Positions 1 to 8,888 of a stretch of 64,000 bases of DNA are shown one piece after another. Source of the stretch: Pseudopedobacter alpinus (GTDB taxonomy: Bacteria; Bacteroidota; Bacteroidia; Sphingobacteriales; Sphingobacteriaceae); the NCBI RefSeq assembly GCF_042684645.1, contig NZ_JBHULV010000038.1, positions 1-64,000 on the forward strand. The letters run 5' to 3'. The notes under the pieces were generated by a model. The model did not search any database. It had not been told where the DNA came from and saw only the letters and a list, made by a program, of their open reading frames with translations. The position numbers and the translations under genes are program-made. Position 1 is the stretch's first letter. The number at the start of each line of letters is the position of its first letter.

Positions 1-425
1 AAGACTTAAGGCAGGATGGGATAACGACTATCTAATAAAAATCTTTAATCAAATTTAAATGCGTTGACCCTGTTCATTATCCTTAATAAGCTCATGAAAC
101 TCATTTTTTTGCTTATCTCTAGAAAATTTAGCCAACCATTATCTTTAACATCACCAATGTTGCTTTATCCTTACTCTCTAACCGTCTAGTTTCTTATGCG
201 AAGCATAACATCGGATTAACAAATAGAAGAGAGTTTCCAAACGCTCTAATTTCACAAAACATTTACTATGCAAAACAATAAAAGCCAATTGTTATTTTAT
301 GTTAAAAACACAATTAAAACTGTTTTCTTACAATTACTAAAAAAGTAAATTTATATTTGTTAATACCTTTGAAATTAAAGTTTAAAATCTTCGTTCAAAT
401 TGTTTAACACGCATGGTGATAGTAT
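1..425. other. Non-coding stretch upstream of the PBP gene
   Basis: No convincing gene is visible in these 425 bases. Two short open tails run in from the left edge on the plus strand: frame 2 stops at 56-58 and frame 3 stops at 33-35. Either could be the last codons of a gene outside the window, but nothing in them can be recognised. The only signal I can support is a promoter-like TATATTTG at 352-359 before the penicillin-binding protein gene. No tRNA fold or strong terminator was found. Confidence 0.5.
352..371 (+). promoter_or_regulatory. Candidate Bacteroidota promoter -7 elements for the PBP gene
   Basis: TATATTTG (352-359) and TACCTTTG (364-371) both match the Bacteroidota -7 consensus TAnnTTTG. 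They lie 55-74 bases before the ATG at 426. No good TTTG -33 box sits 19 bases upstream of either, so which one is used cannot be decided. Confidence 0.4.
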
Positions 426-2879
426 ATGTTTAGAGAAATACGCAATAAGTTAATAAGATACCCCTTAATAATCATCTACTTTATAATTATATTCCTTTGT
501 GCCCTCGAATTAAACTTTTTGGGCTTATTTGGCTACTCTCCAATTAAAAAAGACATCAAATTTCCTTCTTTAAATATCTCTTCAGAAGTTTATACTGCTG
601 ATAGTGTGTTAATTGGCAAATATTATACAGAAAACAGAACCCCTGTAGATTTTAAAGAGATTGACAGCAATTTAATTAATGCTTTGGTTGCAACAGAAGA
701 TGTGAGGTTTTATAACCATAACGGGGTCGATTTTTATTCTTTAGCATCAGGAATCATATCTACCGCAACCGGCGATAAAAGAGGTGGCAGTACCATTACT
801 CAACAATTAGCTAAAAACTTATACCGCACCAGATTAAATAAATCTCAGGGTTTTACCAGTAAAATACCTGTAGTGCGCACTTTGGTTTCTAAAATGAAAG
901 AGTGGCTAACAGCTTATAAACTAGAAGCTAACTATAATAAAAACGAAATCATTACCATGTACTTAAACACAGTGCCTTTTGGTAATAATTCTTACGGCAT
1001 AAACACAGCCTCAAAACGCTATTTTAACAAAACGGTTTCAAATATTAACCTGCAAGAATCTGCCATGTTGGTTGGGATGTTAAAAGCAACATCAACATAC
1101 AACCCCATTAAAAATCCAGAAAATGCTTTAAAAAGACGTAATGTAGTGCTTTCGCAGATGCAGAAATATGATTTCATCACAGAAGCTCAATACAAAAAAA
1201 GCTCCATTGCCCCTATTAAACTGGTTTTAGGGAAAGATGTAGGCAAAAACGACGGTGACTCTTACTTAAGAACCGCTGTAGCTAAATGGTTAGAGAAATG
1301 GTGCGAAGAAAATGATTACAACCTTTACGAAGATGGCCTAAAAATTTACACCACTATTGATTCTAAACTGCAAAAATATGCCGAAGAAGCGGCTTATGAG
1401 CAAATGAAAACATTACAAAGAAGATTTAACAATGTTTGGGGCGATGAAGATCCTTGGAGAGATTCTGAAGGAAATGTAATTGAAGATTTTGTGCAAAAAA
1501 ACTTAGAACGTTTGGCTTGGTACACGCCGCTTTACAGAAAATTTGAAGACCAGCCGGATTCTTTAACAGCTTTCTTTAACAAAAAGAAAAGCATGACCGT
1601 GTTTTCTTGGGATGGCGATAAGGAAGTAGAATTTTCTACCATCGACTCTATAAAATATTACGCAAAAATTTTAAATACGGGCATGATGACCTTAGAGCCT
1701 TCAACCGGGAAAATTAAAGTTTGGGTTGGCGGGGTAGATCATACTCATTTTAAATACGATCATGTAAATCAATCTAAACGTCAGGCGGGTTCTACATTTA
1801 AACCCTTTGCTTATTTAGCAGCATTAGAAAGTGGAATGAGTCCTTGCGATAAGTTTACTGATAAACCCGTATCTATATCTTACCAAAATGGAAGTAAAAC
1901 GGAGGTTTGGGAACCAAAAAATTCAAGTTGGGACTTTAGCTACCGCGAAATGTCCTTACGCTGGGCAATGGCAAAATCAGTGAACTCTATAACTGCACAA
2001 ATTACAGAGAAAGTAGGTTGGGATAAAGTGGTAGAATATGCACACAAATGTGGTATCGATAGTAAGCTTTTATCCGTACCGTCTGTAAGTTTAGGCTCAA
2101 ATGATGTTTCTGTATTTGAAATGGTAAAAGCTTATGGCACTTTTTTAAACAAAGGTAGCAAGGTAGAACCTATTTTAGTTGATAGAATAACAGATCATGA
2201 TGATAACCTCATCGAAGAATTTAAGCTGCAACAAACCGAAGTAATTAGTAAAGAAATTGCTTGGCTAATGCTTTACATGTTTAGAGGCGGTATGGAAGAA
2301 CCAGGCGGTACTTCGCAGGCTTTATGGGAATGGGATTTATGGAAAAAAAACAACCAAATTGGAGGTAAAACAGGTACCTCTTCAGATTATGTAGATGGCT
2401 GGTACATGGGCATCACCAAAGATTTAGTGACAGGTATTTGGGTAGGTGCAGATGATAGAAGTGTGCATTTTAAAACTTCTGAAACAGGCGAAGGATCAAG
2501 AACCGCATTACCGATTTTTGGAAAGTTTATGGAAAAAGTTTACAAAGATGCGAGTACGGGATACACGCAAGGACCTTTTCCAAAACCCGAAGTAGAAATA
2601 ACTCGTAAATACACCTGTACATCACCACGTATAGTAGTGGATACTTTAAGAAGCGATACTACAATGGTTGATTCTTTAAATCAATTAAATAACACTTCGG
2701 ATCCTATTATTTACGAAGAAAATACGGATGTAAAACCAGAAAACACCGAACCCAAAAAAGAAAAGAAAAACAATACAGAAATACCCAAAGAAAACAATCC
2801 CAAAGCGATAAAAGAAGAAGAATTATCAAAAAAAGAATTGAGAAGGCTGAAAAGGGAAAAAGAAAATAATGAAAATTAA
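426..2879 (+). CDS. Penicillin-binding protein 1A, bifunctional transglycosylase/transpeptidase
   Basis: Class A PBP that polymerises lipid II into glycan strands and cross-links the stem peptides on the outer face of the cytoplasmic membrane. One N-terminal membrane anchor (about residues 12-35) is followed by a glycosyltransferase 51 domain with the EDVRFYNHNGVD and GGSTITQQLAKN motifs (about residues 90-130). The transpeptidase domain has the SxxK nucleophile in GSTFKPF (Ser near 456), SVN near 518 and KTGTS near 647. The last 60 residues are a lysine- and glutamate-rich charged tail, presumably disordered. At 817 residues it is full length. The stop overlaps the first possible ATG of the next gene, so the two are probably co-transcribed. 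The family assignment is secure; mrcA/ponA numbering cannot be decided from sequence alone. Confidence 0.95.
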   Translation: MFREIRNKLIRYPLIIIYFIIIFLCALELNFLGLFGYSPIKKDIKFPSLNISSEVYTADSVLIGKYYTENRTPVDFKEIDSNLINALVATEDVRFYNHNGVDFYSLASGIISTATGDKRGGSTITQQLAKNLYRTRLNKSQGFTSKIPVVRTLVSKMKEWLTAYKLEANYNKNEIITMYLNTVPFGNNSYGINTASKRYFNKTVSNINLQESAMLVGMLKATSTYNPIKNPENALKRRNVVLSQMQKYDFITEAQYKKSSIAPIKLVLGKDVGKNDGDSYLRTAVAKWLEKWCEENDYNLYEDGLKIYTTIDSKLQKYAEEAAYEQMKTLQRRFNNVWGDEDPWRDSEGNVIEDFVQKNLERLAWYTPLYRKFEDQPDSLTAFFNKKKSMTVFSWDGDKEVEFSTIDSIKYYAKILNTGMMTLEPSTGKIKVWVGGVDHTHFKYDHVNQSKRQAGSTFKPFAYLAALESGMSPCDKFTDKPVSISYQNGSKTEVWEPKNSSWDFSYREMSLRWAMAKSVNSITAQITEKVGWDKVVEYAHKCGIDSKLLSVPSVSLGSNDVSVFEMVKAYGTFLNKGSKVEPILVDRITDHDDNLIEEFKLQQTEVISKEIAWLMLYMFRGGMEEPGGTSQALWEWDLWKKNNQIGGKTGTSSDYVDGWYMGITKDLVTGIWVGADDRSVHFKTSETGEGSRTALPIFGKFMEKVYKDASTGYTQGPFPKPEVEITRKYTCTSPRIVVDTLRSDTTMVDSLNQLNNTSDPIIYEENTDVKPENTEPKKEKKNNTEIPKENNPKAIKEEELSKKELRRLKREKENNEN

Positions 2880-2919
2880 TTTTAAAAATGGCTCGTTAAA
2901 TTTGCTGAAATTAAACAAC

Positions 2920-5900
2920 ATGAAAATCAAAAATAAACGCAATTATATTCAAAAATATTTACTCTTATTATCAATCATATTTTGTTTTTCAATTACTTCA
3001 CAAGCGCAATATTTTGGGCAAAATAAAGTAAGGTATAAAAACTTAAAGTTTAAGGTTTATGAAACACCACACTTTAACCTTTACTATTACACTAAAAATG
3101 ATAGTTTAATAAAGCAATTTGCCAAAGAAAGTGAGGCTTGGTACGCTTTACATCAACAAGTTTTTAGAGATACTTTTAAAACACCAAACCCTATCATTTT
3201 ATATGGTAATTCGCCAGAATTTCAACAAACAACTGCCATAAGTGGCGATATTGGCGTGGGTACAGGTGGGGTAACCGAGGGTTTTAAAAATAGGGTGGTA
3301 ATGCCATTTCAAGAGATAAACTCGCAAACAAGACATGTTTTAGGTCATGAGTTGGTGCATGCTTTTCAATACCATTCTTTAATGGTAGGAGATTCTACCC
3401 AATTAGAAAATATAGGTAACTTACCTTTATGGATGGTGGAGGGTATGGCAGAGTACCTTTCTTTAGGTAAAACCGATGCCAATACTGCAATGTGGATGCG
3501 TGATGCGGTGCTCAATAAAGATATTCCAACTTTAGATGATTTAACAACAAGCGGAAAATATTTCCCATACAGGTACGGACAAGCCTTTTGGGCCTTTATA
3601 GGCTCAACTTATGGAGATAGTGTAATATTCCCCCTTTTTAAAAGATCAGCAAAATATGGTTATCAAATGGCTATCAGAAGAACCTTTGGTTACGATGAAA
3701 GAACATTATCAACCTTATGGCGAAGCGCTTTAGAAAATTCATACAAGCCTTATTTAAAAGATACCACGCAAACTCCAATAGGAACAAAAGTAATAGACAA
3801 TACAAACGGAGGCAATAGTAATTTATCTCCAGCAATTAGTCCGGATGGGAAATACATCGCATACCTATCAGAACAAGGCTTGTTTTCCATTGATTTATAT
3901 TTGGCAGATGCTAAAACAGGTACAGTCGTTCGGAAATTAACCTCCAAAATAAGCAATGGCCATATTGATGAATTTAACTTTATAGAATCAGCTGGCGCAT
4001 GGTCGCCAGACAGCAAAAAATTTGCATTTAGTGTTTTTAGTGAAGGAAGAAACAAACTGATTATTGTAGATATCGCCAACGGAAAAACCTTGTTAGAAGA
4101 AGGGATGGATGAGGTAGAGCAGTTTGGGAATTTAACTTGGTCTCCAGATGGAGATCATATTGCATTTTCTGGTTTAAAACATGGTCAAAGTGATATTTTT
4201 AGTTTTAGCATTAGCGATAAAAAAGTGAGTCATTTAACCAACGATAGATTTACCGATTACCAACCCTCCTATTCTAGTGATGGTTTAAAGGTTGTTTTCT
4301 CTACAGATAGGGTAAGCCAAAAAAGTGATAACATGAGAGTAACTATACCAATGGGTATGGCTGTTTTAGAGATAGCAACCAAGAAAATAAAACCTATTGA
4401 TGTATTTAAAGGCGCTAACAATTTTAATCCGCTTTTTGCAGATAATGATACAAAAATTTATTTCCTATCTAACAGAGATGGTTTTAGAAACATGTACCGT
4501 TATTCATTTATAACACAACAAACAGAGCAGCTTACAGACTACTTCACAGGTATTAGCGGTATAACAGAAAATTCGCCAGCATTAAGTATATCAAAAAGTA
4601 ATGATGTTGTTTATTCCTATTATCGAGCGCAAAAATATACCATTTACAATGCCAATAGCACAGAATTTAAACCAACTATTGTAAATAATAATGCCGTTGA
4701 TTTATCAGCTGCTATTTTGCCCCCTCCAACTTCTGTTGGGGTTGATATTGTAAATAAAAACTTAGATAACTTTTTAGCTTACGATGATTTACCTACAGAT
4801 TCTGTAAAAACAATTCCATTTAAACCTCAGTTTAAATTAGATTATATTGCTAACAGTGGCGCTGGTGTTTCTGCTGGTAGGTTTGGGACAGGTATTGCCG
4901 GTGGAGTGCAAGCAATTTTTAGCGATATTTTAGGTAGAGATCAAATATTTGGTGCAGCATCTGTAAATGGTGAAATTTACGACGCAGGCGCTCAACTAGC
5001 ATATTTTAACCAGCAAAGTAGATGGAATTGGGGTGGTGCCATTTCTCACATTCCTTTTCAATTTGGTACATTTGGTTTCAACCCTAACGGTGAATCGCCA
5101 CGTTTTGGTCCTGCTTTTGAACAGTTTACAGATATAGTTAGGGTTTTTCAAGAATCTGCGCAAGCATTTACCTCTTACCCTTTTTCAAGAATTACCCGGG
5201 TAGAATTTGGTACAGGAATTTCATATACATCTTACAGAATTGACAGGTACAGTTATTATTTTAATGATTTTGGTCAATTGGTTGATCAAGACAGAAGAAA
5301 AATACCAACTTCAGAATATAATGGTTTTAACTTAAGATCATTCTCAGCTATTCAATTAAATACCGCTCTTGTTGGAGATAACGCAGTTTCAGGTATTGCA
5401 TCACCGTTAGATGGGTTTAAATATAGAATTGGCATTGAACAAAATTTCGGAACTTTTCAATTTACAGCACCAACTATTGATTTAAGAAAATATGTACGTA
5501 CCCAGCCAGTTACGTTTGCTGGTAGGCTATATGGTTACGGCAGAATTGGAAATACCAACAATCAATTGTTTCCGTTGTTTATAGGTTATCCTTTTTTAAT
5601 AAGAGGTTTTGAAGCAAACAGTTTTTTCAATTCACAAAGTAGCGGCACATCTGGTTTTACCATAGATCAATTAATTGGAAACAGAATTGCAGTTGCTAAT
5701 TTTGAAGTTCGTTTACCTTTCACAGGGCCAGAAAAATTATCAGTTGTAGAGTCTAAATTTCTTTTTTCTGAATTAAATTTATTTTTTGATGCAGGTTTAG
5801 CTTGGGATAAAGGAGATAAAGTGGATTTTTCAAAATTAGAACCTAATGTAATTACCAGTGATCCAAATACAGGGAAAACAACTTTTGATGTTAGGGTGCC

Positions 5901-6036
5901 CGCATTTAGTGCTGGTATTTCTGCAAGGGTTAATGTGTTTGGATATTTTGTATTAGAACCCTATTTAGCTTTTCCGTTCAATAGAAAAGATGTTGCTAAA
6001 CCAGTATTTGGGTTGGCTTTTGCTCCGGGTTGGTAA
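2920..6036 (+). CDS. Secreted metallopeptidase-like / TolB propeller / outer-membrane barrel protein
   Basis: Three recognisable parts sit in one chain. After a signal peptide ending near SQAQ there is a peptidase-MA-like domain with a complete zinc motif HELVHAF and a downstream third-ligand candidate in WMVEGMAEYLS. The middle is a TolB/DPP-IV-type beta-propeller with repeated SPDGKYIAYLS-like blades (SPDSKKFAFS, SPDGDHIAFSG). The last 400 residues are rich in alternating strands and contain an IRGFE motif of the Omp85/D15 type, ending in an aromatic residue (APGW), as expected of an outer-membrane barrel. I use the ATG at 2920 because it starts directly before the signal peptide; an ATG at 2869 overlapping the PBP stop adds 17 residues. 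Substrate and role are unknown. Active zinc chemistry is likely from the intact motif but unproven. Confidence 0.8.
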   Translation: MKIKNKRNYIQKYLLLLSIIFCFSITSQAQYFGQNKVRYKNLKFKVYETPHFNLYYYTKNDSLIKQFAKESEAWYALHQQVFRDTFKTPNPIILYGNSPEFQQTTAISGDIGVGTGGVTEGFKNRVVMPFQEINSQTRHVLGHELVHAFQYHSLMVGDSTQLENIGNLPLWMVEGMAEYLSLGKTDANTAMWMRDAVLNKDIPTLDDLTTSGKYFPYRYGQAFWAFIGSTYGDSVIFPLFKRSAKYGYQMAIRRTFGYDERTLSTLWRSALENSYKPYLKDTTQTPIGTKVIDNTNGGNSNLSPAISPDGKYIAYLSEQGLFSIDLYLADAKTGTVVRKLTSKISNGHIDEFNFIESAGAWSPDSKKFAFSVFSEGRNKLIIVDIANGKTLLEEGMDEVEQFGNLTWSPDGDHIAFSGLKHGQSDIFSFSISDKKVSHLTNDRFTDYQPSYSSDGLKVVFSTDRVSQKSDNMRVTIPMGMAVLEIATKKIKPIDVFKGANNFNPLFADNDTKIYFLSNRDGFRNMYRYSFITQQTEQLTDYFTGISGITENSPALSISKSNDVVYSYYRAQKYTIYNANSTEFKPTIVNNNAVDLSAAILPPPTSVGVDIVNKNLDNFLAYDDLPTDSVKTIPFKPQFKLDYIANSGAGVSAGRFGTGIAGGVQAIFSDILGRDQIFGAASVNGEIYDAGAQLAYFNQQSRWNWGGAISHIPFQFGTFGFNPNGESPRFGPAFEQFTDIVRVFQESAQAFTSYPFSRITRVEFGTGISYTSYRIDRYSYYFNDFGQLVDQDRRKIPTSEYNGFNLRSFSAIQLNTALVGDNAVSGIASPLDGFKYRIGIEQNFGTFQFTAPTIDLRKYVRTQPVTFAGRLYGYGRIGNTNNQLFPLFIGYPFLIRGFEANSFFNSQSSGTSGFTIDQLIGNRIAVANFEVRLPFTGPEKLSVVESKFLFSELNLFFDAGLAWDKGDKVDFSKLEPNVITSDPNTGKTTFDVRVPAFSAGISARVNVFGYFVLEPYLAFPFNRKDVAKPVFGLAFAPGW

Positions 6037-6074
6037 TAAATATTGTAGCTAAAATTTTAAAATAAATTAAAACC

Positions 6075-6587
6075 ATGAAAAAATTAAAATTCATATTATT
6101 TAGTGTATTAGCCATAAGTACATTAGCTGCTTGCGGACAAACAAAAAAATCATCATCAGAAAATGCTGGGATTTTAGAAGATAAGAAAGGAAAGTTCCCG
6201 ATAGAAAAAACAGAATCGGAATGGAGAACATTACTAGGTCCAGCTGCTTTTGAGGTAATGGTAAAAGAAGGTACAGAACCAGCTTTTAAAAATGAATACT
6301 ATAACAATCATAAAAAAGGAATTTATGTAAGTGCTGCCACAGGCGAACCTTTATTTAGTTCTGAAGATAAATTTGATTCTGGCACAGGATGGCCAAGCTT
6401 TACCAAGCCAATAAATGAGAAAGCCATCATCTGGACAAAAGATACTTCTTACGGAATGACAAGAAACGAAATTATAGAAGCTAAAACTGGTTTGCATTTA
6501 GGCCATGTTTTTAACGATGGCCCCGGTCCTACTGGTTTAAGATATTGCATTAACTCCGCAGCTTTAAAGTTTATTGAGGCAAAGTAA
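6075..6587 (+). CDS. msrB: Peptide-methionine (R)-S-oxide reductase, lipoprotein form
   Basis: Reduces methionine-R-sulfoxide in oxidised proteins. The signal peptide ends in a lipobox (LAAC, Cys20), so the enzyme should be a periplasm-facing lipoprotein rather than cytoplasmic. The MsrB signature is clear: GTGWPSF (103-109), HLGHVFNDGP (141-150) and the catalytic Cys158 in RYCINSAAL. The paired CxxC zinc sites of the zinc-type enzymes are absent; the segment after KGIY reads VSAATGEPLFSS, as in zinc-free members. It follows the preceding gene by 38 bases and is closed by a strong terminator. It probably repairs oxidised envelope proteins. Confidence 0.93.
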   Translation: MKKLKFILFSVLAISTLAACGQTKKSSSENAGILEDKKGKFPIEKTESEWRTLLGPAAFEVMVKEGTEPAFKNEYYNNHKKGIYVSAATGEPLFSSEDKFDSGTGWPSFTKPINEKAIIWTKDTSYGMTRNEIIEAKTGLHLGHVFNDGPGPTGLRYCINSAALKFIEAK

Positions 6588-6591
6588 AAAA

Positions 6592-6622
6592 AACAAAGCA
6601 TCGATTTTATCGATGCTTTGTT
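6592..6622. terminator. Hairpin terminator after msrB
   Basis: A perfect 14-bp stem (AACAAAGCATCGAT at 6592-6605 and its complement at 6609-6622) with a 3-base TTT loop lies 5 bases after the msrB stop. The T tract is short on the plus strand. Confidence 0.8.
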
Positions 6623-6633
6623 AGTTTAGTAAA

Positions 6634-6656
6634 GTACTCAAGAGGACACCCTGAAC
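6634..6656. repeat. Partial copy of the tRNA-Leu 3' end (att-like direct repeat)
   Basis: GTACTCAAGAGGA at 6634-6646 is identical to 8046-8058, which covers the 3' acceptor end of tRNA-Leu, and lies in the same orientation. After the match, CACCCTGAAC can be aligned with GATTCGAAC of the tRNA T-arm with one gap. A fragment of a tRNA 3' end at the far side of a short block is the layout left by site-specific integration. No integrase is present, so this is an inferred remnant. Confidence 0.5.
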
Positions 6657-6659
6657 AAA

Positions 6660-6684
6660 CATTGTAAAAACCACAATTACAATG
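6660..6684 (-). terminator. Possible terminator of the minus-strand islet genes
   Basis: CATTGTAA (6660-6667) pairs with TTACAATG (6677-6684) around a 9-base loop, just downstream of the minus-strand lipoprotein gene. On the minus strand it is followed by TTTG only, so termination is weakly supported. Confidence 0.35.
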
Positions 6685-6729
6685 CTTTATAAAATGTTAC
6701 TTTAAAAATTAGGAAACATTTACATTATA

Positions 6730-7188
6730 TTATTTTATTTCGATTGCTTTTTCATCAATCCAAACAAGTTCTTTGCCTTTAAGAGAATAAATATTTTGCT
6801 CTGTATTATCTACGTGGTATCTTTCAAAAACTATATTCCCATCTATTAATTTAATATCTGTTGAACCTTTTGTTTCTGCAATTTTCTTAAAATCATTTCC
6901 ATTAAAAACAATCACATTAGCTTCTATCAAGTCGATAGTGTAAGCAACAATTATTTCTTTTTCCCCATTATTACCTAAATCATATTCAACTAATTCTGCT
7001 GTTATAAGTGAATCTGCTTTTAAAAACACATGTCCTTTAAATTTTATAATCGAATCACTAGTCTTGTATTTTTTAGGAATATCATGAAAAATATTAATAG
7101 TTGTGGTATCAGAAGAATTTTCGGTTTTACTATAATTACAGGCGCAAAAAATAAAAAGTCCTATGGATAATATTTGTTTAGCTTTCAT
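6730..7188 (-). CDS. Hypothetical lipoprotein
   Basis: I do not recognise the family. The 152-residue product begins with a lipoprotein signal peptide (GLFIFCAC lipobox, Cys near 16-18). The mature part is polar and shows alternating beta-strand character with several charged clusters, ending in WIDEKAIEIK. It lies directly downstream of the next minus-strand secreted protein (the two coding regions abut without spacer), so the two are probably co-expressed and exported. It lies within the tRNA-flanked islet. Confidence 0.7.
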   Translation of the reverse strand: MKAKQILSIGLFIFCACNYSKTENSSDTTTINIFHDIPKKYKTSDSIIKFKGHVFLKADSLITAELVEYDLGNNGEKEIIVAYTIDLIEANVIVFNGNDFKKIAETKGSTDIKLIDGNIVFERYHVDNTEQNIYSLKGKELVWIDEKAIEIK

Positions 7189-7629
7189 TTATTTAACTAT
7201 TTCCTCCGAATTAAAAACCATCAAGGAGTAAGCTAACGTCATTAATGGTTCTGATCCTGTTAAAGTATTAAGTTTTTTAAATACATCTTTCCAAATTGAA
7301 TCATCAGAATATTTTTGAGGTACGCATATATAAAAATCACCACTTCCTACTTTACTATATATTAGTAATAATGCCTTTGGATTTTTATAGCCCTTTTTGA
7401 AAAACTTATAAACTCTCACAGTTCTTGATGCATCGGAAAAATTAAGTGTACTTGAAGAAACTTCCGAAATCGAATAACCAGATTTCATATCAAGCCCATT
7501 GTCTATATATCCTTTAACTCCAGATGTAAGATATTTATATTCCTCTAAAGTCGTTCCTGTACTATCAATTGATTGTGCTATTCCTAAAATAGGTAAGCAA
7601 AAAAGTAATAATGTAAAAAGTTTTTTCAT
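7189..7629 (-). CDS. Hypothetical secreted protein
   Basis: Family not recognised. The 146-residue product has a clear Sec signal peptide with a cleavage site after GIAQ (near residue 19). The mature domain of about 127 residues contains strand-rich segments such as RTVRVYKFFKKGYKNPKALLLIYSK and GDFYICVPQKY. It abuts the downstream lipoprotein gene and lies 5 bases after the HTH gene, so the three form one small minus-strand unit. Confidence 0.7.
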   Translation of the reverse strand: MKKLFTLLLFCLPILGIAQSIDSTGTTLEEYKYLTSGVKGYIDNGLDMKSGYSISEVSSSTLNFSDASRTVRVYKFFKKGYKNPKALLLIYSKVGSGDFYICVPQKYSDDSIWKDVFKKLNTLTGSEPLMTLAYSLMVFNSEEIVK

Positions 7630-7634
7630 AGTGT

Positions 7635-7967
7635 TTATTTTAATCCAATTAATTCTAAAATTTCTTTTCCTTTTTTGGCATCATTCACATTAATCATTAC
7701 ACTTATTGAATAGCCACTTTCCTTTTTTATTATTTTATAATCTTCGCTAGGCTCTTCAAAAAAGTTTAAATCTAATTTATAGTGCGAGAAAAAATCATGA
7801 TTTAGCACTGTAGAAATTTTTATAAGCAAATCAGTATCTAAAGAACTTCGTTTAAATATTCCATTTACATTCTGTCTAGAATAATTTATTTTATCGGCAA
7901 ATGCTTGGACCTTCATCCCTGAATCGTCAAACACTTTTTTTATTTCACTACCTATATGTAAACTCAT
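7635..7967 (-). CDS. Small XRE-like helix-turn-helix protein
   Basis: The 110-residue product starts MSLHIGSEIKKVFDDSGM and contains a Cro/C1-type helix-turn-helix (MKVQAFADKINYSRQNVNGIFKRSSLDTDLLIKIS), followed by a C-terminal tail with two short helices. An open frame continues upstream to 8075, but that extension would lie partly inside the tRNA and reads as tRNA complement. I therefore choose the ATG at 7965-7967, which matches the usual N-terminus of this type. It probably regulates the two downstream exported genes or itself. Confidence 0.75.
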   Translation of the reverse strand: MSLHIGSEIKKVFDDSGMKVQAFADKINYSRQNVNGIFKRSSLDTDLLIKISTVLNHDFFSHYKLDLNFFEEPSEDYKIIKKESGYSISVMINVNDAKKGKEILELIGLK

Positions 7968-8046
7968 CTTTACAAACTTGTAAATTTTTTTATTCCTGAT
8001 TATCAATCGCTTTAAAATCATTTTAAGCGGTTTTATATAAAGAATG

Positions 8047-8130
8047 TACTCAAGAGGAGATTCGAACTCCCACACCCATACAGGCGCCAGCCCCTCAAGC
8101 TGGTGCGTCTACCAATTTCGCCACCTGAGT
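8047..8130 (-). tRNA. tRNA-Leu (anticodon GAG)
   Basis: Read on the minus strand, the 84-base gene folds as a class II tRNA. The acceptor ACTCAGG pairs with CTTGAGT with one G-U. The anticodon stem CCAGC/GCTGG carries the loop TTGAGGG, giving anticodon GAG. A long variable arm and a T-arm with TTCGAAT follow. CCA is not encoded. The 3' end (8046-8058) is the partner of the repeat at 6634. Confidence 0.95.
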
Positions 8131-8240
8131 AATTATTACAAATATAATTTTTAATTTGAAGCAACATAAAACCATTTGACATAAAACCAATTTATTTTTT
8201 AAACTAAAACCAGATTTATAAATACATCTTAATAATTGTG

Positions 8241-8248
8241 TAATTTTG
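8241..8248 (+). promoter_or_regulatory. Promoter -7 element of engB
   Basis: TAATTTTG matches TAnnTTTG and ends only 4 bases before the engB ATG at 8253, so transcription from it would give a leaderless or nearly leaderless mRNA. The -33 box is poor. Confidence 0.4.
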
Positions 8249-8252
8249 CACC

Positions 8253-8876
8253 ATGATTATAAAATCTGCAGAATTTACAGTAAGCAACACTAAAATAAGT
8301 AAACTCCCATTACCAGAACTTCCAGAATATGCTTTTATTGGCCGTTCTAACGTAGGTAAATCTTCGCTTATAAATATGTTGGTTGATGTAAAAGGCTTAG
8401 CAAAAACATCTCAAAAACCTGGAAAAACACAACTTATCAATCACTTTTTAATTAATAAAAGCTGGTATATTGTAGATTTACCCGGTTATGGCTACGCAAA
8501 AAGTTCAAAAAGTAACCGTTCTGATTGGGCAAAATTTATACGCCACTATTTAGAAAAAAGAGAAAGCCTTCAATGTGTTTTTGTATTGATAGATAGCAGA
8601 TTAGAACCTCAAAAAATTGATATAGAGTTTTGCTGTTCTTTAGGCGAAAGAGGAATTCCTTTTATTTTGGCATTTACAAAAGCGGATAAACAAGGAGCCC
8701 CAAAATCACAACAAAACATGGCACAATTTAGAAAAGAGTTATTAACTCATTTCGAAGAAGTTCCACAAATGATTTTAACATCAGCCGAAAACCAATTAGG
8801 CAGAGATGATATTCTTACGTTAATAGACGGTATCAATCAAAATTTTGAAGTACCGGAATATAGAGTGCAAGAATAA
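8253..8876 (+). CDS. engB: Ribosome biogenesis GTPase EngB/YihA/YsxC
   Basis: Essential TrmE-Era-EngA-EngB-Septin-like GTPase involved in late assembly of the large ribosomal subunit. All G motifs are visible: P-loop GRSNVGKSS (30-38), the switch I region with KTSQKPGKTQ (51-60), DLPGYG (75-80) and TKAD (142-145). At 207 residues it has the standard length. It is followed 12 bases later by the prenyltransferase gene and is likely the first gene of a three-gene operon. Confidence 0.95.
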   Translation: MIIKSAEFTVSNTKISKLPLPELPEYAFIGRSNVGKSSLINMLVDVKGLAKTSQKPGKTQLINHFLINKSWYIVDLPGYGYAKSSKSNRSDWAKFIRHYLEKRESLQCVFVLIDSRLEPQKIDIEFCCSLGERGIPFILAFTKADKQGAPKSQQNMAQFRKELLTHFEEVPQMILTSAENQLGRDDILTLIDGINQNFEVPEYRVQE

Positions 8877-8888
8877 GTATTTAAAAGC

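Noticed and set aside
7968..8075. N-terminal extension of the HTH protein up to 8075
   Set aside because: The frame is open but its first codons lie inside tRNA-Leu; the ATG at 7965-7967 gives the normal start for this family.
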